From contig NZ_AYOD01000015.1 of the NCBI RefSeq assembly GCF_000497755.1, positions 1 through 64,000 on the forward strand: a stretch of 64,000 nt of DNA, written 5' to 3'. Positions within the stretch are counted from its first letter, which is position 1; each line of letters starts with the position of its first letter. The position numbers and the translations under genes are program-made. Below the pieces are notes generated by a model. That model was not told the origin of the DNA, did not search any database, and was given only the letters and a program-made list of their open reading frames with translations. This DNA is from Aliihoeflea sp. 2WW (GTDB lineage: Bacteria > Pseudomonadota > Alphaproteobacteria > Rhizobiales > Rhizobiaceae). This document shows, in pieces, positions 20,716-32,682 of the stretch.

Positions 20716-21139
20716 ACAAGAGGTCGATGAGAAACGGGATCAGCGGCTCGTCGGCCGGCGGCATCGGATAGTCGCGCATCTTGGTCGGGCGAACCCATTT
20801 CAGTTGCTGCGCTTCGAGCGGCTGCGGAATGCCCCAGAAGCGACGGCAGACGAACAGCGGCATCAACAGGTTGAACGTCTCGTAGGAGTGGCTGGCGAAG
20901 GTCAGCGGTGCAAGGCACGCCGTCTTGGTCTCGATGCCGAGTTCTTCCTTGAGTTCGCGAACGACGGTTTCCTCCGGCGTCTCGCCGGGCTCCACCTTGC
21001 CGCCGGGAAATTCCCACAACCCGCCCAACTGTTTGTGCGCCGGCCGCTGCGCCAGAAGCACGCGCCCGTCCGCATCGACCAGCGCGCAGGCCGCGACGAG
21101 CAGCAGGCGCTTGGGTGCATCGTCCGCCGCATCGCTCAT
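20714..21139 (-). CDS. mutT: 8-oxo-dGTP diphosphatase MutT
   Basis: A 141-residue Nudix hydrolase that removes oxidised guanine nucleotides before they enter DNA. The Nudix box is complete (GGKVEPGETPEETVVRELKE, then ELGI), and the LLLVAACALVDADGRVLLAQRP lead-in is typical of MutT. It is the last gene of a run argJ - GNAT - mutT, with a 4-base start/stop overlap with the GNAT gene. Its stop codon lies at the edge of repeat B2. Confidence 0.94.
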   Translation of the reverse strand: MSDAADDAPKRLLLVAACALVDADGRVLLAQRPAHKQLGGLWEFPGGKVEPGETPEETVVRELKEELGIETKTACLAPLTFASHSYETFNLLMPLFVCRRFWGIPQPLEAQQLKWVRPTKMRDYPMPPADEPLIPFLIDLL

Positions 21140-21897
21140 ATGTTCGCCTCCGGTTCGGCACGGTATTCGTATGGGTAGGCCGTCGAAAAGCCGAAGTATC
21201 TGTAGAGCGCGATCGCGGGAGCGTTGCTCTCGTCCACCATCAAGAAGCCGGCACGCGCACCGTTCGCACCGGCAAAGCCGAGCGCCGCCGAGACGACCTT
21301 GCGCGCAAGCCCCTGCCCGCGAAAGGCGGGTGCGGTCGCAACCTCGTAGATGCCGGCAAGCGTGCCGTCGACGGTGCACATCGCCTTGGCGGCCGGCCGG
21401 CCATCGATGGACAGCACAAACAGCCCCAGTTTCGCCGGAACGCGCGCCAGAAGCGCCTCCAGCGGCGTCGCGCGCGCCGCGTCGATGGCGCCGATCGATA
21501 TGCCGGCCCGGCAGAACGCAGAGGGAGATACCATCTCCGCCTCTGCTCCGGTGTCGGGCATCGCGCCCAACTCCGCGCGCATGACGAGCGACGGCGTGAT
21601 CACCGGCCAGCCCCTCTCGTCGAGCTGATCGACGAGGCGCGGCCCGGTCAGCGGCGTGATGCGGAAGGTGACGGGGAATCCGGCCGCGGCGAACCGGGCC
21701 CGCAGCGCCGGCAACCGGCCTTCCAGCCCGTCGCAATCGGAACGGTCGAGCGGGGTGACGGAGTTGGAGCGCCGCGTCGGCAGGCCGGGCGTCGTGCGCA
21801 CCGACCATGTGCCGTCATAGGAGACTTTCTCCGCCGGCCAGGCACGAAAGCCCGCCGCCTCCAGTCGCCTGACGGTGGGCAGGTCGGCGTTCGCCAT
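21136..21897 (-). CDS. GNAT family N-acetyltransferase
   Basis: A 253-residue protein with the C-terminal GNAT fold. Acetyl-CoA-binding motif A is visible as VATAPAFRGQGLARKVV, followed by NAPAIALYRYFGF. The N-terminal half is less conserved. It begins one base after the argJ stop codon and overlaps mutT by ATGA, so the three genes are translationally coupled. The substrate is unknown. Its place beside argJ, a GNAT-unrelated acetyl-transfer enzyme of arginine synthesis, is shared by many Rhizobiales. Confidence 0.88.
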   Translation of the reverse strand: MANADLPTVRRLEAAGFRAWPAEKVSYDGTWSVRTTPGLPTRRSNSVTPLDRSDCDGLEGRLPALRARFAAAGFPVTFRITPLTGPRLVDQLDERGWPVITPSLVMRAELGAMPDTGAEAEMVSPSAFCRAGISIGAIDAARATPLEALLARVPAKLGLFVLSIDGRPAAKAMCTVDGTLAGIYEVATAPAFRGQGLARKVVSAALGFAGANGARAGFLMVDESNAPAIALYRYFGFSTAYPYEYRAEPEANI

Positions 21898-21898
21898 C

Positions 21899-23140
21899 CT
21901 AGCTGCGGTAGTCGCCATTGATGGCGACATATTCCTTGGTGAGGTCGCAGGTCCAGACCGTCGCCTGCCCGCGCCCGAGGCCGAGGTCGACGCGGATGTC
22001 GATCTCGTCACCTTCCATGTAGGAGGACGTCGCCTGTTCGGAATAATCCGGGTCCCGCTCGCCGCCATGGGCGACGCGGATGTCGCCGAACCAGATCGAA
22101 AGGAGGTCGCGGTCGGCCGGCTCGCCCGCCTTGCCGACGGCCATGACGACGCGGCCCCAATTGGCGTCCTCGCCGGCGACCGCGGTCTTGACCAGCGGCG
22201 AATTGGCGATGGATAGCGCCACGCGCTTGGCCGACCGCGCATTCTTGGCGCCGGTAACGGTCACGCCGATCTGCTTGCGCGCGCCCTCGCCATCACGCAC
22301 GACCTGCAAAGCCAGCGCCTTCAGCAACTTGTTGAGCGCGCGGCGGAAATTGGAAAGCCGCGGGTCCTCGGCGTCCTCGATCCGCGGCGCACCACGCTTT
22401 TCGGCGGCGCCGGTGGCGAACAGCATCAGCGTGTCGGAGGTCGAGGTGTCGCTGTCGACCGTCACCGAGTTGAACGTCATGCCGACGCCCTTCGACAGCA
22501 AATCCTGCAGAGCCCTGGAGCCGATCGGCGCGTCGGTCGCGACGAAGGAAAGCATCGTCGCCATGTCCGGCGCGATCATTCCGGCACCTTTTGCGATGCC
22601 GTTGAGCGTCACGTCGACGCCGTCGATCTGGCAGGTGGCGGTCAGATATTTGGGGTAGGTATCGGTCGTCATGATCGCCTTGCCGGCCTCGGCCCACAGG
22701 CCAGGTTCGGCGCGAACGACCATGTCGTCGAGCAAATGGGCGAATTTTTTGGCGTCAAGAGGCTCGCCTATGACGCCAGTAGAGGCCAAAAACACCTCTT
22801 TTGAGCTGGAACCTGCCGCTTTTGAGGCCAAAACAGCCGTCATTTCGGTGGTTTCACGGCCCTTTTTTCCGGTGAAAGCGTTCGCATTTCCCGAATTGAC
22901 GACCAGAATGCGAGCCGATCCGCCGGGCAAATTCGCCCGGCAGAAGTCGACCGGAGCCGACGGGCATTTCGACTTGGTAAAGACGCCGGCGACGGTCGTC
23001 CCCTCGTCGAAGACCATCGCCAGGAGGTCGGTGCGACCCTTGTATTTGATGCCGGCCTCCGCCGTTGCGATCCGCACGCCGTCGATGGGCGGCATCTTGG
23101 GATAGCTTTTCGGGGCGAGCGGAGAAACGGCGTCGGACAT
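21899..23140 (-). CDS. argJ: Bifunctional ornithine acetyltransferase / N-acetylglutamate synthase
   Basis: A 413-residue ArgJ that recycles the acetyl group between N-acetylornithine and glutamate in arginine synthesis. It is made as one chain and cleaves itself at the conserved ATML motif ([11 protein letters not shown], about residue 195), where Thr becomes the nucleophile of the beta subunit. Its length is normal. It leads the argJ - GNAT - mutT operon and lies 24 bases after the parvulin stop codon. The window also holds argH at 51.7 kb. Confidence 0.97.
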   Translation of the reverse strand: MSDAVSPLAPKSYPKMPPIDGVRIATAEAGIKYKGRTDLLAMVFDEGTTVAGVFTKSKCPSAPVDFCRANLPGGSARILVVNSGNANAFTGKKGRETTEMTAVLASKAAGSSSKEVFLASTGVIGEPLDAKKFAHLLDDMVVRAEPGLWAEAGKAIMTTDTYPKYLTATCQIDGVDVTLNGIAKGAGMIAPDMATMLSFVATDAPIGSRALQDLLSKGVGMTFNSVTVDSDTSTSDTLMLFATGAAEKRGAPRIEDAEDPRLSNFRRALNKLLKALALQVVRDGEGARKQIGVTVTGAKNARSAKRVALSIANSPLVKTAVAGEDANWGRVVMAVGKAGEPADRDLLSIWFGDIRVAHGGERDPDYSEQATSSYMEGDEIDIRVDLGLGRGQATVWTCDLTKEYVAINGDYRS

Positions 23141-23164
23141 GGCGCTGGTCTTCGTGTCTGGAGC

Positions 23165-24145
23165 TTATTCGGCCGGGTCGGTGGTCTCGTCGGACGGGGC
23201 GGCTTCGATGGCGCCTTCGGCGCCGGCTTCGGCATCCGATTCCGACTGCGCGCCGGGCTGCGCCGCCGCTTCCATCTCGTCCAGCGTCGCCTTCAGTTCG
23301 GCATCGGCGATGTCGATTTCGGCCGCCTCGCGGATTTCCTCGACCGTCTCGAAATAGCGCTCGCGCAGCAGGATCGAGCGGATCTGCGGGCCGACCTGCT
23401 CGAAGGCGGGCGGCTGCTGCTGGCGCTTGTCCTCGACCTTGAGGACGTGCCAGCCGAACTGCGTCTGGATCGGCTCGGACGAGTGGGCGCCGACTTCCAT
23501 CGCGAAGGCGGCCTGCTCGAATTCCGGCACCATCTGGCCCTGGCCGAAATAGCCGAGGTCGCCGCCCTGCGCGGCCGCGCCGTCGGTGGAATTCTCCTTG
23601 GCGAGCTCCTCGAAATCGGCCCCGCCGTCGAGCTCGGTGATCAGCTCCTGCGCCTTTTCCTCGCTGTCGACGATGATGTGGCGGGCGCGCACTTCATTGG
23701 CAGGCGGCGTGTTGGCGATTTCCTGGTCGTAGCGGGCGCGGACCTCTTCGTCCGTGACGCTGGCTGCGACCTGCTGCTCGATGAAGGCGCTGTGCAGCGC
23801 GCGTTCGCGCAGGAAATTCATCTGGCGCTGGAATTCCTCGCCGTCGTCGAGCCCTTCCTCTTCGGCCTTGGCGGCGAGGAGGCGGATTTCGATCAACGCG
23901 GAAAGCGCGGCGGCGCGGCGCTGTTCGGGCGAGAGGTTGGCGAATTGCTGTTCAAGACCCTGAAGGGCCAGAGCAAGATCCCCTTCGGTCACGTCCTGCC
24001 CGTCAACGGTCGCGACGACCGCGGCAGGATCGGCGGCGACGGCCGGCTCGGGCGCTGCCGGAGCGGTTTCCTGCGCGAAGGCTGCGCCGGAAGTCAGCGC
24101 GACGAGCGCGACGGCAGCGGACAAGCGGCGAAACAAAACATTCAT
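23165..24145 (-). CDS. Periplasmic peptidyl-prolyl isomerase (parvulin/PrsA-SurA type)
   Basis: A 326-residue exported foldase. A signal peptide ends at AFA-QE (about residue 24). An N-terminal SurA-like helical region follows, then a parvulin domain from ARHIIV to [11 protein letters not shown]. The tail is acidic and Ala/Glu-rich. It is divergent from secA, so the translocation motor and a chaperone for exported proteins share a promoter region. A general role in outer-membrane protein folding is inferred. Confidence 0.92.
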   Translation of the reverse strand: MNVLFRRLSAAVALVALTSGAAFAQETAPAAPEPAVAADPAAVVATVDGQDVTEGDLALALQGLEQQFANLSPEQRRAAALSALIEIRLLAAKAEEEGLDDGEEFQRQMNFLRERALHSAFIEQQVAASVTDEEVRARYDQEIANTPPANEVRARHIIVDSEEKAQELITELDGGADFEELAKENSTDGAAAQGGDLGYFGQGQMVPEFEQAAFAMEVGAHSSEPIQTQFGWHVLKVEDKRQQQPPAFEQVGPQIRSILLRERYFETVEEIREAAEIDIADAELKATLDEMEAAAQPGAQSESDAEAGAEGAIEAAPSDETTDPAE

Positions 24146-24230
24146 GAAGAAACTCCAGTGAGGGTTCGATGCTGTTTCCAGCCCTTGCGAATGTGGCGGA
24201 ATTCCGCATTTGCGCCCGCAGGCGGCGGCG

Positions 24231-24259
24231 TTGACATCGCTTGTGCCCCCTCTTATCTG
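24231..24259 (+). promoter_or_regulatory. Candidate sigma-70 promoter for secA
   Basis: A perfect TTGACA (24231-24236) is followed by a 17-base spacer and TATCTG (24254-24259), about 120 bases before the secA ATG. Confidence 0.55.
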
Positions 24260-24379
24260 TCCTTCGTCTTGGCGTCCAGAACCGTTTTCCGGGCGCTTTT
24301 CCGTCTTTCACATGCCCGTTACCCCCTCGACGGGCGGTCCGGTCCAGACCGGAAAACTTTCTTTTCGAAAGGACCTTTG

Positions 24380-27097
<2,718 letters not shown>

Positions 27098-27100
27098 CGA

Positions 27101-28318
27101 TCAGATCGGCGTGCCGGGCTGCCCGGCACGTCGCAGGATCGGGACGATCGCCACGATGGCGACGAAGCCGATGATGCCGGCGACGGCGATGACGCCGAGC
27201 GCCGCCTGTGCGCCGAAGCGCTCGAAGATGGCGGCGGCCAGGAAAGGCGCGCCGGCCGACACGAACAATCGCACAGAATTGATCCTGCCCGTGCGCGCGC
27301 CGTAGCCGTCCGCGCCGAAGAGCGTGAGCGGCAGAACGCCGCGCACGATGTAGGAAAGCCCCTGCCCCGCGCCGAAGACGAGCGCGAAGACGATGGCGGC
27401 GGGCAGGTAGCCCGAGCCCCCGATCAGGAAACCGAGCCCTGCCGGCAAGGCGCCGGTGGCGAACAGCGCCACGCTCATGACGCTGATGCGCGGGCCGGCG
27501 GTGAATTCTGCAATGCGTCCGGCGACCTGCGCCGGCCCGATCAAGGCGCCGATCAGCGCCGCCGATGCACCGAGCCCGAGCGCGCCCAGAAGGCCGATCA
27601 GGTGGAGATGCACCGCCGACATGACAAAGGCATTGGCCGCGAAGGCCACCAGCAAAAGCCGGAATGCGAGCCGGCGGTCGCGGTCCGACGCGATGGTTCC
27701 CTGCGCCAGGCGCTGGGCAACTCCGGCCTCGCCGGCAATGCTGCGCGGGACGCGGGACGCGAGATAAAAATGGGCGGGCACGCAGACTGTCAGATTGAGG
27801 CCTGCGAACATCAGCAGGATGGTTCGCCAGTCGACCGAAACCGTGAGCCAGCTCGTCAGCGGCCAGAAGATCGTCGAAGCGAAACCGGCGATCAGCGTGA
27901 TGCCGGTGATGGTCCGCCGCGCATTGGATGGCGACAGACGCGCCGCGAGCACGAAAGCCGCTTCGTAGAGCACGAGCACCGAACTCATCTGCGACAGGAT
28001 GAGGAAGAGGCCGAACGCCGCCTTGCCCGGCGCCAGCGCCCAGCCGACCAGCAGCAGCGCGCTGAAACACGAGCCGGCCGTCATGACGAGGGCGGGGTCC
28101 TTGCCGTCGAGCAGCCGGCCGGCGCGCGGCGCGATGAAACCGGACGCCAGCAGCGCGATCGAGAAGAGGCCATAGATCCCGGTCAGCGACAGGCCGACAT
28201 CCTGCGCCATGAAGGGAGCAAGGACGCCGAAGGAATAATAGAGGCTGCCATAGCCGATGGTCTGGGTGATGCCGATGACGACGGCGATGACGAAATCGGA
28301 AGGCGCGGGCTTGGGCAT
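27101..28318 (-). CDS. Major facilitator superfamily transporter
   Basis: A 405-residue transporter with about 12 transmembrane segments in two halves, of the MFS_1 class. Substrate cannot be read from the sequence; the family includes monocarboxylate and drug transporters. The ATG at 28318 (MPKPAPSDF) is preferred over one 5 codons upstream. It ends 3 bases from the secA stop codon in a convergent arrangement without a visible terminator. Confidence 0.88.
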   Translation of the reverse strand: MPKPAPSDFVIAVVIGITQTIGYGSLYYSFGVLAPFMAQDVGLSLTGIYGLFSIALLASGFIAPRAGRLLDGKDPALVMTAGSCFSALLLVGWALAPGKAAFGLFLILSQMSSVLVLYEAAFVLAARLSPSNARRTITGITLIAGFASTIFWPLTSWLTVSVDWRTILLMFAGLNLTVCVPAHFYLASRVPRSIAGEAGVAQRLAQGTIASDRDRRLAFRLLLVAFAANAFVMSAVHLHLIGLLGALGLGASAALIGALIGPAQVAGRIAEFTAGPRISVMSVALFATGALPAGLGFLIGGSGYLPAAIVFALVFGAGQGLSYIVRGVLPLTLFGADGYGARTGRINSVRLFVSAGAPFLAAAIFERFGAQAALGVIAVAGIIGFVAIVAIVPILRRAGQPGTPI

Positions 28319-28416
28319 GAGGCGGGCCGTCATCCGGCCCGGCGGGCGCCGAACCGATTCTTAAAGTGTTTGGCCCTATGCCATATGGCTGGACGCGAGA
28401 AGGGAAAGTTTAGAGC

Positions 28417-29826
28417 GTGCGAGTCTCCGCTGCAACGACGGCCGAACGCATTTTGCCCGAGCGGCTCGCCTCGCGCGCACGCCCGCATCTCGAAGCGTTC
28501 GACGCCCTTGCCTTCGGTTCGGGAGAGCGCAGCCACGCGGCGCGCATGTCGTTCACCGCCTTCGCCGTGCGCGTCACCTCCGCATTCATCGCCTTCGCCA
28601 GCCAGGTTTTCCTGGCGCGCTGGATGGGCGGGTTCGAATATGGCGTCTTCGTCCTCGTCTGGACCGCGATGCTGATCCTGGGCAATTTGTCGTGCCTCGG
28701 CTTCCACACCTCCATGATCCGCTTCATCCCCGAATATCGGGGCCAGGGACGCGTCGCCGAGTTGCGCGGCGTGCTGCTGGGCAGCCGGCTGATCGTGTTC
28801 GCGGCCTCGACGCTGATCGCGCTCGCCGGTGCCGCGATGATCCACGCCTTGTCGGACCGGATCGAGCCGCATCACGTCGTGCCATCCCTGCTCGGCATGG
28901 TCTGCCTGCCGATGATGGGGCTTTCGGACCTGATGCAAGGGGTGGCGCGGGGCCACGCCTGGCCGTTTCACGCCATGCTGCCGACCTATATCGTGCGCCC
29001 GCTCCTGCTGTTGATCCTGATGGTCGTCGCGGTCGCGGTCGGTGCGCCGGCCAGTGCCGAAACCGGCATGTACGCCGCCATCGTCGCCGTCTATGCGACG
29101 ACATTGTTCCAGCTCGTGACGGTTTCGAACCGCGCCGAGCGCCAGGCCGCGGCCGGCCCGCGCGCTTTCGGAGTGCGCGGCTGGATGGTGGTCTCGCTGC
29201 CGGTCTTCCTCATCGAGGGGTTCATCTACATCCTGACCAATGCCGATGTTCTGATGGTCGGCTTCTTCCTGCCGCCGACCGACGTCGCGGTCTACTTCGC
29301 GACCGTGAAGACGCTGGCGCTGGTCCATTTCGTCTATTTCGCAGTGCGCGCCGGCGTCGCGCAGCGCTTCGCCGGACTGATGCACGGCGACCGGGCGGAC
29401 GAACTCGCCACCTTCGCGCATGACACGGTACGCTGGACGTTCTGGCCGACCCTCGCCATGGCGGCGCTGCTGCTCGCGGCGGGCAAGCCGCTGCTGATGC
29501 TGTTCGGCGCCGAATTCACCGCGGGCTATCCGCTGCTCTTCGTGCTCGTCGCGGGCGTCGTGGCGCGCGCGACGGTGGGACCGGCCGAAAGCGTCCTGAC
29601 CATGGGCGGCTACCAGAATGCCTGCGCACGGCTCTATGCGCTGGTGCTCGTGGTCAATGTGGCGCTCAACTGCGTCCTGATCCCGCTCTACGGGCTCTGG
29701 GGCGCGGCGATCGCCACCGCCGTCGCGATGGCTTGCGAGGCGGTGTTCCTCGCTTTCACGGTGCGCGCCAAGCTCGGCATCGACATGTGGATGGGCGCCG
29801 CGGCGCCGAAGACGGGGAATGCGTGA
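28417..29826 (+). CDS. Polysaccharide flippase (Wzx / MATE-like fold)
   Basis: A 469-residue membrane protein with about 12-14 hydrophobic segments starting near residue 50, matching oligosaccharide flippases that move lipid-linked sugars to the outer face of the inner membrane. It starts with GTG; AAGGGA lies 17-22 bases upstream. The soluble N-terminal 40 residues are unusual. It overlaps the following GNAT gene by one base (TGATG), so the two products are co-translated. No glycosyltransferases are near, which suggests a role in a surface glycan whose other genes are elsewhere. Confidence 0.85.
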   Translation: MRVSAATTAERILPERLASRARPHLEAFDALAFGSGERSHAARMSFTAFAVRVTSAFIAFASQVFLARWMGGFEYGVFVLVWTAMLILGNLSCLGFHTSMIRFIPEYRGQGRVAELRGVLLGSRLIVFAASTLIALAGAAMIHALSDRIEPHHVVPSLLGMVCLPMMGLSDLMQGVARGHAWPFHAMLPTYIVRPLLLLILMVVAVAVGAPASAETGMYAAIVAVYATTLFQLVTVSNRAERQAAAGPRAFGVRGWMVVSLPVFLIEGFIYILTNADVLMVGFFLPPTDVAVYFATVKTLALVHFVYFAVRAGVAQRFAGLMHGDRADELATFAHDTVRWTFWPTLAMAALLLAAGKPLLMLFGAEFTAGYPLLFVLVAGVVARATVGPAESVLTMGGYQNACARLYALVLVVNVALNCVLIPLYGLWGAAIATAVAMACEAVFLAFTVRAKLGIDMWMGAAAPKTGNA

Positions 29827-31070
29827 TGGGCGCGACGGCTGAAGGGCGGCACCCGGCCGCGATGCTCGACCATTTCGCCGGCGACACGGCGAGCGACCGC
29901 GATGCGCAGACGCTGGAACGCGGGCGCCGGCTCGACATCTATCCCGCCTCGACCGGCTACGACCTCGTCACCGAGCTCGACCATCTGGCGCAGCGCGCGA
30001 TCGAGCCGAACGTCTTTTTCAACCCGCGCTTCCTTGCGCCCGCCATGCCCCGGCTCGAAGACCGCGAGGTGCGGCTTGCCGTCATGCGCGACGAGCGCGA
30101 TGCCAGGAGCCGGCTGCGCCTGCTGGTCCCCTTCTCGGTCGAACGTCCGCTGCTGCGCCTCGGCCCGCCGGCCATCCGCACCTGGGCGAGCCCGTTCGGA
30201 CCGCTCGGCACGCCGCTCGTCGATCGCGACGACCCGCAGGGCATCGTCGCCGATTTCCTGCGCCTGATCGCAGCGCCCGAAAAAGCCCTGCCGAAGCTGA
30301 TCCAGTTTCCCGACATCCGCATCGACGGCATCTTCGCCGCGACGCTGCAGAGCGCAGCGGCCGAGCTCAATTTGCCCATCCTTCGCGTCATGGAGCGCGA
30401 GCGGCCCGTCCTGCATTCGGATCTCGACGGCGACGCCTACCTCGCCGGCACGCTCAAGAAACACTACCGCGAACATCGCCGCCTCGAACGCCGGCTCGCC
30501 GAAAAGGGCGAACTGGTCTACGACATCGCCGAGACGCCGGAAGAAAACCGCCTCGCCGTCGAGACCTTCCTGGCACTGGAGGCGAGCGGATGGAAGGGCC
30601 GGGCCGGCACGGCGATGGTCGTCGACCGCTTTCGCGCCGCCTTCGTTCGCGAAGCGGTGGCGGGCTTGAGCGAACGGGCCATGTGCCGCATCCACACGCT
30701 GTCGCTTTCGGGCCGACCGATTGCCTCGCTCGTCGTCTTCGTCGAATCAGGCGTCGCCTATACGTGGAAGACCGCGTTCGACGAGGAATTCGCCGCCTGG
30801 TCGCCGGGCGTGCTGCTGATGGCGGAAGTGACGCGCCGTCACCTCGAGGACCTCAACGTCACCATCAGCGATTCCTGCGCCGTTCCCGATCACCCGGTCC
30901 TGAGCCGCATGTGGTCCGAACGCTCGACGCTGGCGACGCTGATCGTCGGGCTCGAACCCAAGGCGGACAAGCTCGTCAACGCGTCCGCGCTCGGGCTCGA
31001 ACGCGAGGCGCGGCTGCGCGATCTCCTGCGCCGCGCTCGCTCGAGCGTCAGGCGCACCCTGCGGCGATGA
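29826..31070 (+). CDS. BioF2/CelD-like GNAT acetyltransferase
   Basis: A 414-residue protein with a duplicated GNAT fold of the Acetyltransf_6 (BioF2-like/FemAB-related) type, suggested by EHRRLERRLAEKGELVYDIA and the later segment AYTWKTAFDEEFAAWSPG. Relatives acylate cell-surface polysaccharides or transfer amino-acid groups to peptidoglycan precursors. It is coupled to the flippase gene by a one-base overlap, which supports work on the same lipid-linked glycan. The donor and acceptor are unknown. The C-terminus is Arg-rich. Confidence 0.82.
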   Translation: MGATAEGRHPAAMLDHFAGDTASDRDAQTLERGRRLDIYPASTGYDLVTELDHLAQRAIEPNVFFNPRFLAPAMPRLEDREVRLAVMRDERDARSRLRLLVPFSVERPLLRLGPPAIRTWASPFGPLGTPLVDRDDPQGIVADFLRLIAAPEKALPKLIQFPDIRIDGIFAATLQSAAAELNLPILRVMERERPVLHSDLDGDAYLAGTLKKHYREHRRLERRLAEKGELVYDIAETPEENRLAVETFLALEASGWKGRAGTAMVVDRFRAAFVREAVAGLSERAMCRIHTLSLSGRPIASLVVFVESGVAYTWKTAFDEEFAAWSPGVLLMAEVTRRHLEDLNVTISDSCAVPDHPVLSRMWSERSTLATLIVGLEPKADKLVNASALGLEREARLRDLLRRARSSVRRTLRR

Positions 31071-31162
31071 GTTTCGCAAGCTTGCTTTTTGCGCCCTGCC
31101 AGCCGATGTAGGGAAGGCGGGCTGCGGCCTGCATCGAAAGCGGTGCGACGAAAGAGTGCCTG

Positions 31163-31405
31163 ATGGATTCCGATAGATTCGCCCTTAGCCTGATGATCGT
31201 CTTCGGCAGCCTCATCATCGGCGGGCTCATGCTCGCCGGCCTGATGTGGACCGACAAGCCGACCTTCCTCTACGCGCTGGGCGGCGCGGTCTCGATCTGG
31301 TTCTGCTCGTTCGCCGTCATGTTCGACCAGAAGCGCGCCTATCTCGTGCTGCTGGTGATCGCGATCGTGCTCGTTGCCGCCTCGATCACCGCCTTCGTGC
31401 GCTGA
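31163..31405 (+). CDS. Small membrane protein of unknown function (80 aa)
   Basis: An 80-residue protein with three predicted transmembrane segments (about 8-26, 36-51 and 58-77). No domain is recognised. It follows the GNAT gene on the same strand after a 92-base gap and converges on the aldo/keto reductase gene, 4 bases away. The lack of charged residues in the helices and a clear ATG make a real gene likely. No function can be proposed. Confidence 0.65.
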   Translation: MDSDRFALSLMIVFGSLIIGGLMLAGLMWTDKPTFLYALGGAVSIWFCSFAVMFDQKRAYLVLLVIAIVLVAASITAFVR

Positions 31406-31409
31406 CCGT

Positions 31410-32393
31410 TCAGCAATAGCGCTCCGGCCCGTTGGCCTGACCTTCCGAATAGCGGTCGCCATGGGCGAAGCCGACCGGCAAGATCGCCTCGATGGCATCG
31501 AGATCGTCCGGCGAAAGAACGATTTCGGCCGCCGCGGCATCTTCCTCCAGATGCGCCGCGCTGCGGGTTCCCGGTATCGGGATGACGTGGTCCCCGCGCG
31601 CCAGCGTCCATGCGATCGCAAGCGTTGCCGGCGAGAGGCCGCGCGCCTTCGCAAACGCTGAGAATTTCGCGACATAGGCGCTGTTGTAGCCGAAATTCGG
31701 CTCGATGAAGCGCGGGTTCAGGCGTCGGAAATCGCCCTCGCCGAACCGCGCCGGATCGACCGGGGTCGACGAGAAGATGCCGCGCCCGACAGGCGAAAAC
31801 GCGACCAGCGCCGTGCCGAGACGCTTGGTCGCCTGCAGGAGGCCGAGTTCGGGAAGCCGGGTCCACAGCGAATACTCGTTCTGGACGGCGGCGACATGGT
31901 GGACGGCACTGGCGCGTTCCAGCGTCGCCGGTGAAATTTCCGACAGGCCGATCGCGCCGATCTTGCCCTCCTCCTTCAACCGCACCAGCGTCTCCATCAC
32001 GTCCTCGATCGGCCGCGACTGTTCGCGGCGGTGGACGTAGAACAGCGCGACATGGTCGACGCCGAGGCGCTTCAGCGAAGCTTCGAGCGAGGCGCGCAGA
32101 TGCTCGGGCGAATTGTCGAAGCCGCGCACCGGCTTGTTCTTAATCCCGGCCTTGGTGGCGATGGTGAAGCGGTTCGGATGATCCTTGACGAATGCACCGA
32201 TCACCTCCTCCGCCACGCCTTCGCCGTAGATGTTGGCGGTGTCGAGATGATCGACGCCCAAGTCGAGCGCGCGGGCGAGCGTGCGGTGGCTCTCGGCCAT
32301 GTCCGTCGCACCGTAGATTCCGCCGAAACTCATGCAGCCGAGGCCGACTGCGCCGACTTCAGGTCCGTTCTTGCCAAGTTTGCGTCTTTGCAC
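31410..32393 (-). CDS. Aldo/keto reductase
   Basis: A 327-residue NADPH-dependent oxidoreductase of the aldo/keto reductase family. The beta-barrel start QRRKLGKNGPEVGAVGLGCM is canonical. The catalytic Asp, Tyr and Lys are seen in DHLDTANIYG and TKAGIKN, with His in FYVHR. The start is a GTG at 32393 with GGAG 11 bases upstream. An in-frame extension to 32528 only reads the tRNA-Leu gene antisense and was discarded. The substrate is unknown; members of this subgroup reduce varied aldehydes. Confidence 0.92.
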   Translation of the reverse strand: MQRRKLGKNGPEVGAVGLGCMSFGGIYGATDMAESHRTLARALDLGVDHLDTANIYGEGVAEEVIGAFVKDHPNRFTIATKAGIKNKPVRGFDNSPEHLRASLEASLKRLGVDHVALFYVHRREQSRPIEDVMETLVRLKEEGKIGAIGLSEISPATLERASAVHHVAAVQNEYSLWTRLPELGLLQATKRLGTALVAFSPVGRGIFSSTPVDPARFGEGDFRRLNPRFIEPNFGYNSAYVAKFSAFAKARGLSPATLAIAWTLARGDHVIPIPGTRSAAHLEEDAAAAEIVLSPDDLDAIEAILPVGFAHGDRYSEGQANGPERYC

Positions 32394-32449
32394 GGGAGAT
32401 TTCTCCGAAGGGGCGGGTGGCGCTGCGCGTCGCAGCGATCGGCTACGGA

Positions 32450-32534
32450 TGGTGCCCCTGGCCGGGATCGAACCAGCACTCCTTGCGGAACTCGATTTTG
32501 AGTCGAGCGCGTCTACCAATTCCGCCACAGGGGC
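32450..32534 (-). tRNA. tRNA-Leu (anticodon CAA)
   Basis: An 85-base tRNA with encoded CCA. The acceptor stem GCCCCTG pairs with CAGGGGC. The D-arm contains TGGCGGAATTGGTAGACGC, the anticodon stem CTCGA/TCGAG encloses loop CTCAAAA with anticodon CAA (reading UUG), a long variable arm follows, and the T-loop is GGTTCGATCCC. It is transcribed on the minus strand towards the aldo/keto reductase gene, from a promoter at 32568-32595. Confidence 0.97.
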
Positions 32535-32567
32535 CCTGGAGCGGGGAGCGCTCCAAGATGGCTGCGG

Positions 32568-32595
32568 ACTATACGGTCCGACCCGAACCCGTCAA
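32568..32595 (-). promoter_or_regulatory. Sigma-70 promoter for tRNA-Leu
   Basis: On the minus strand TTGACG (32595-32590), a 16-base spacer and TATAGT (32573-32568) lie about 34 bases ahead of the mature tRNA 5' end. It is one of the best promoter matches in the window. Confidence 0.7.
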
Positions 32596-32682
32596 CCGGA
32601 ATATCGGCCGGCCGCGACGGGGAATCGCATTGCGCCTGCGGCCGTTTCGCTCTAGCTGTGCCCGGCCGAAACGGGGAACCCC

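Noticed and set aside
23447-24379. In-frame upstream extension of SecA by 311 codons
   Set aside because: It runs antisense through the parvulin gene; SecA homology starts at 24380, with a ribosome site.
28417-31405. Start of a polysaccharide or defence island
   Set aside because: Only a flippase, a GNAT protein and a small membrane protein are present, flanked by core genes, with no change in base composition.
32394-32528. N-terminal extension of the aldo/keto reductase reading MAELVDALDSKS
   Set aside because: This is the well-known false translation of a tRNA-Leu gene; the GTG at 32393 with GGAG fits the protein family start.
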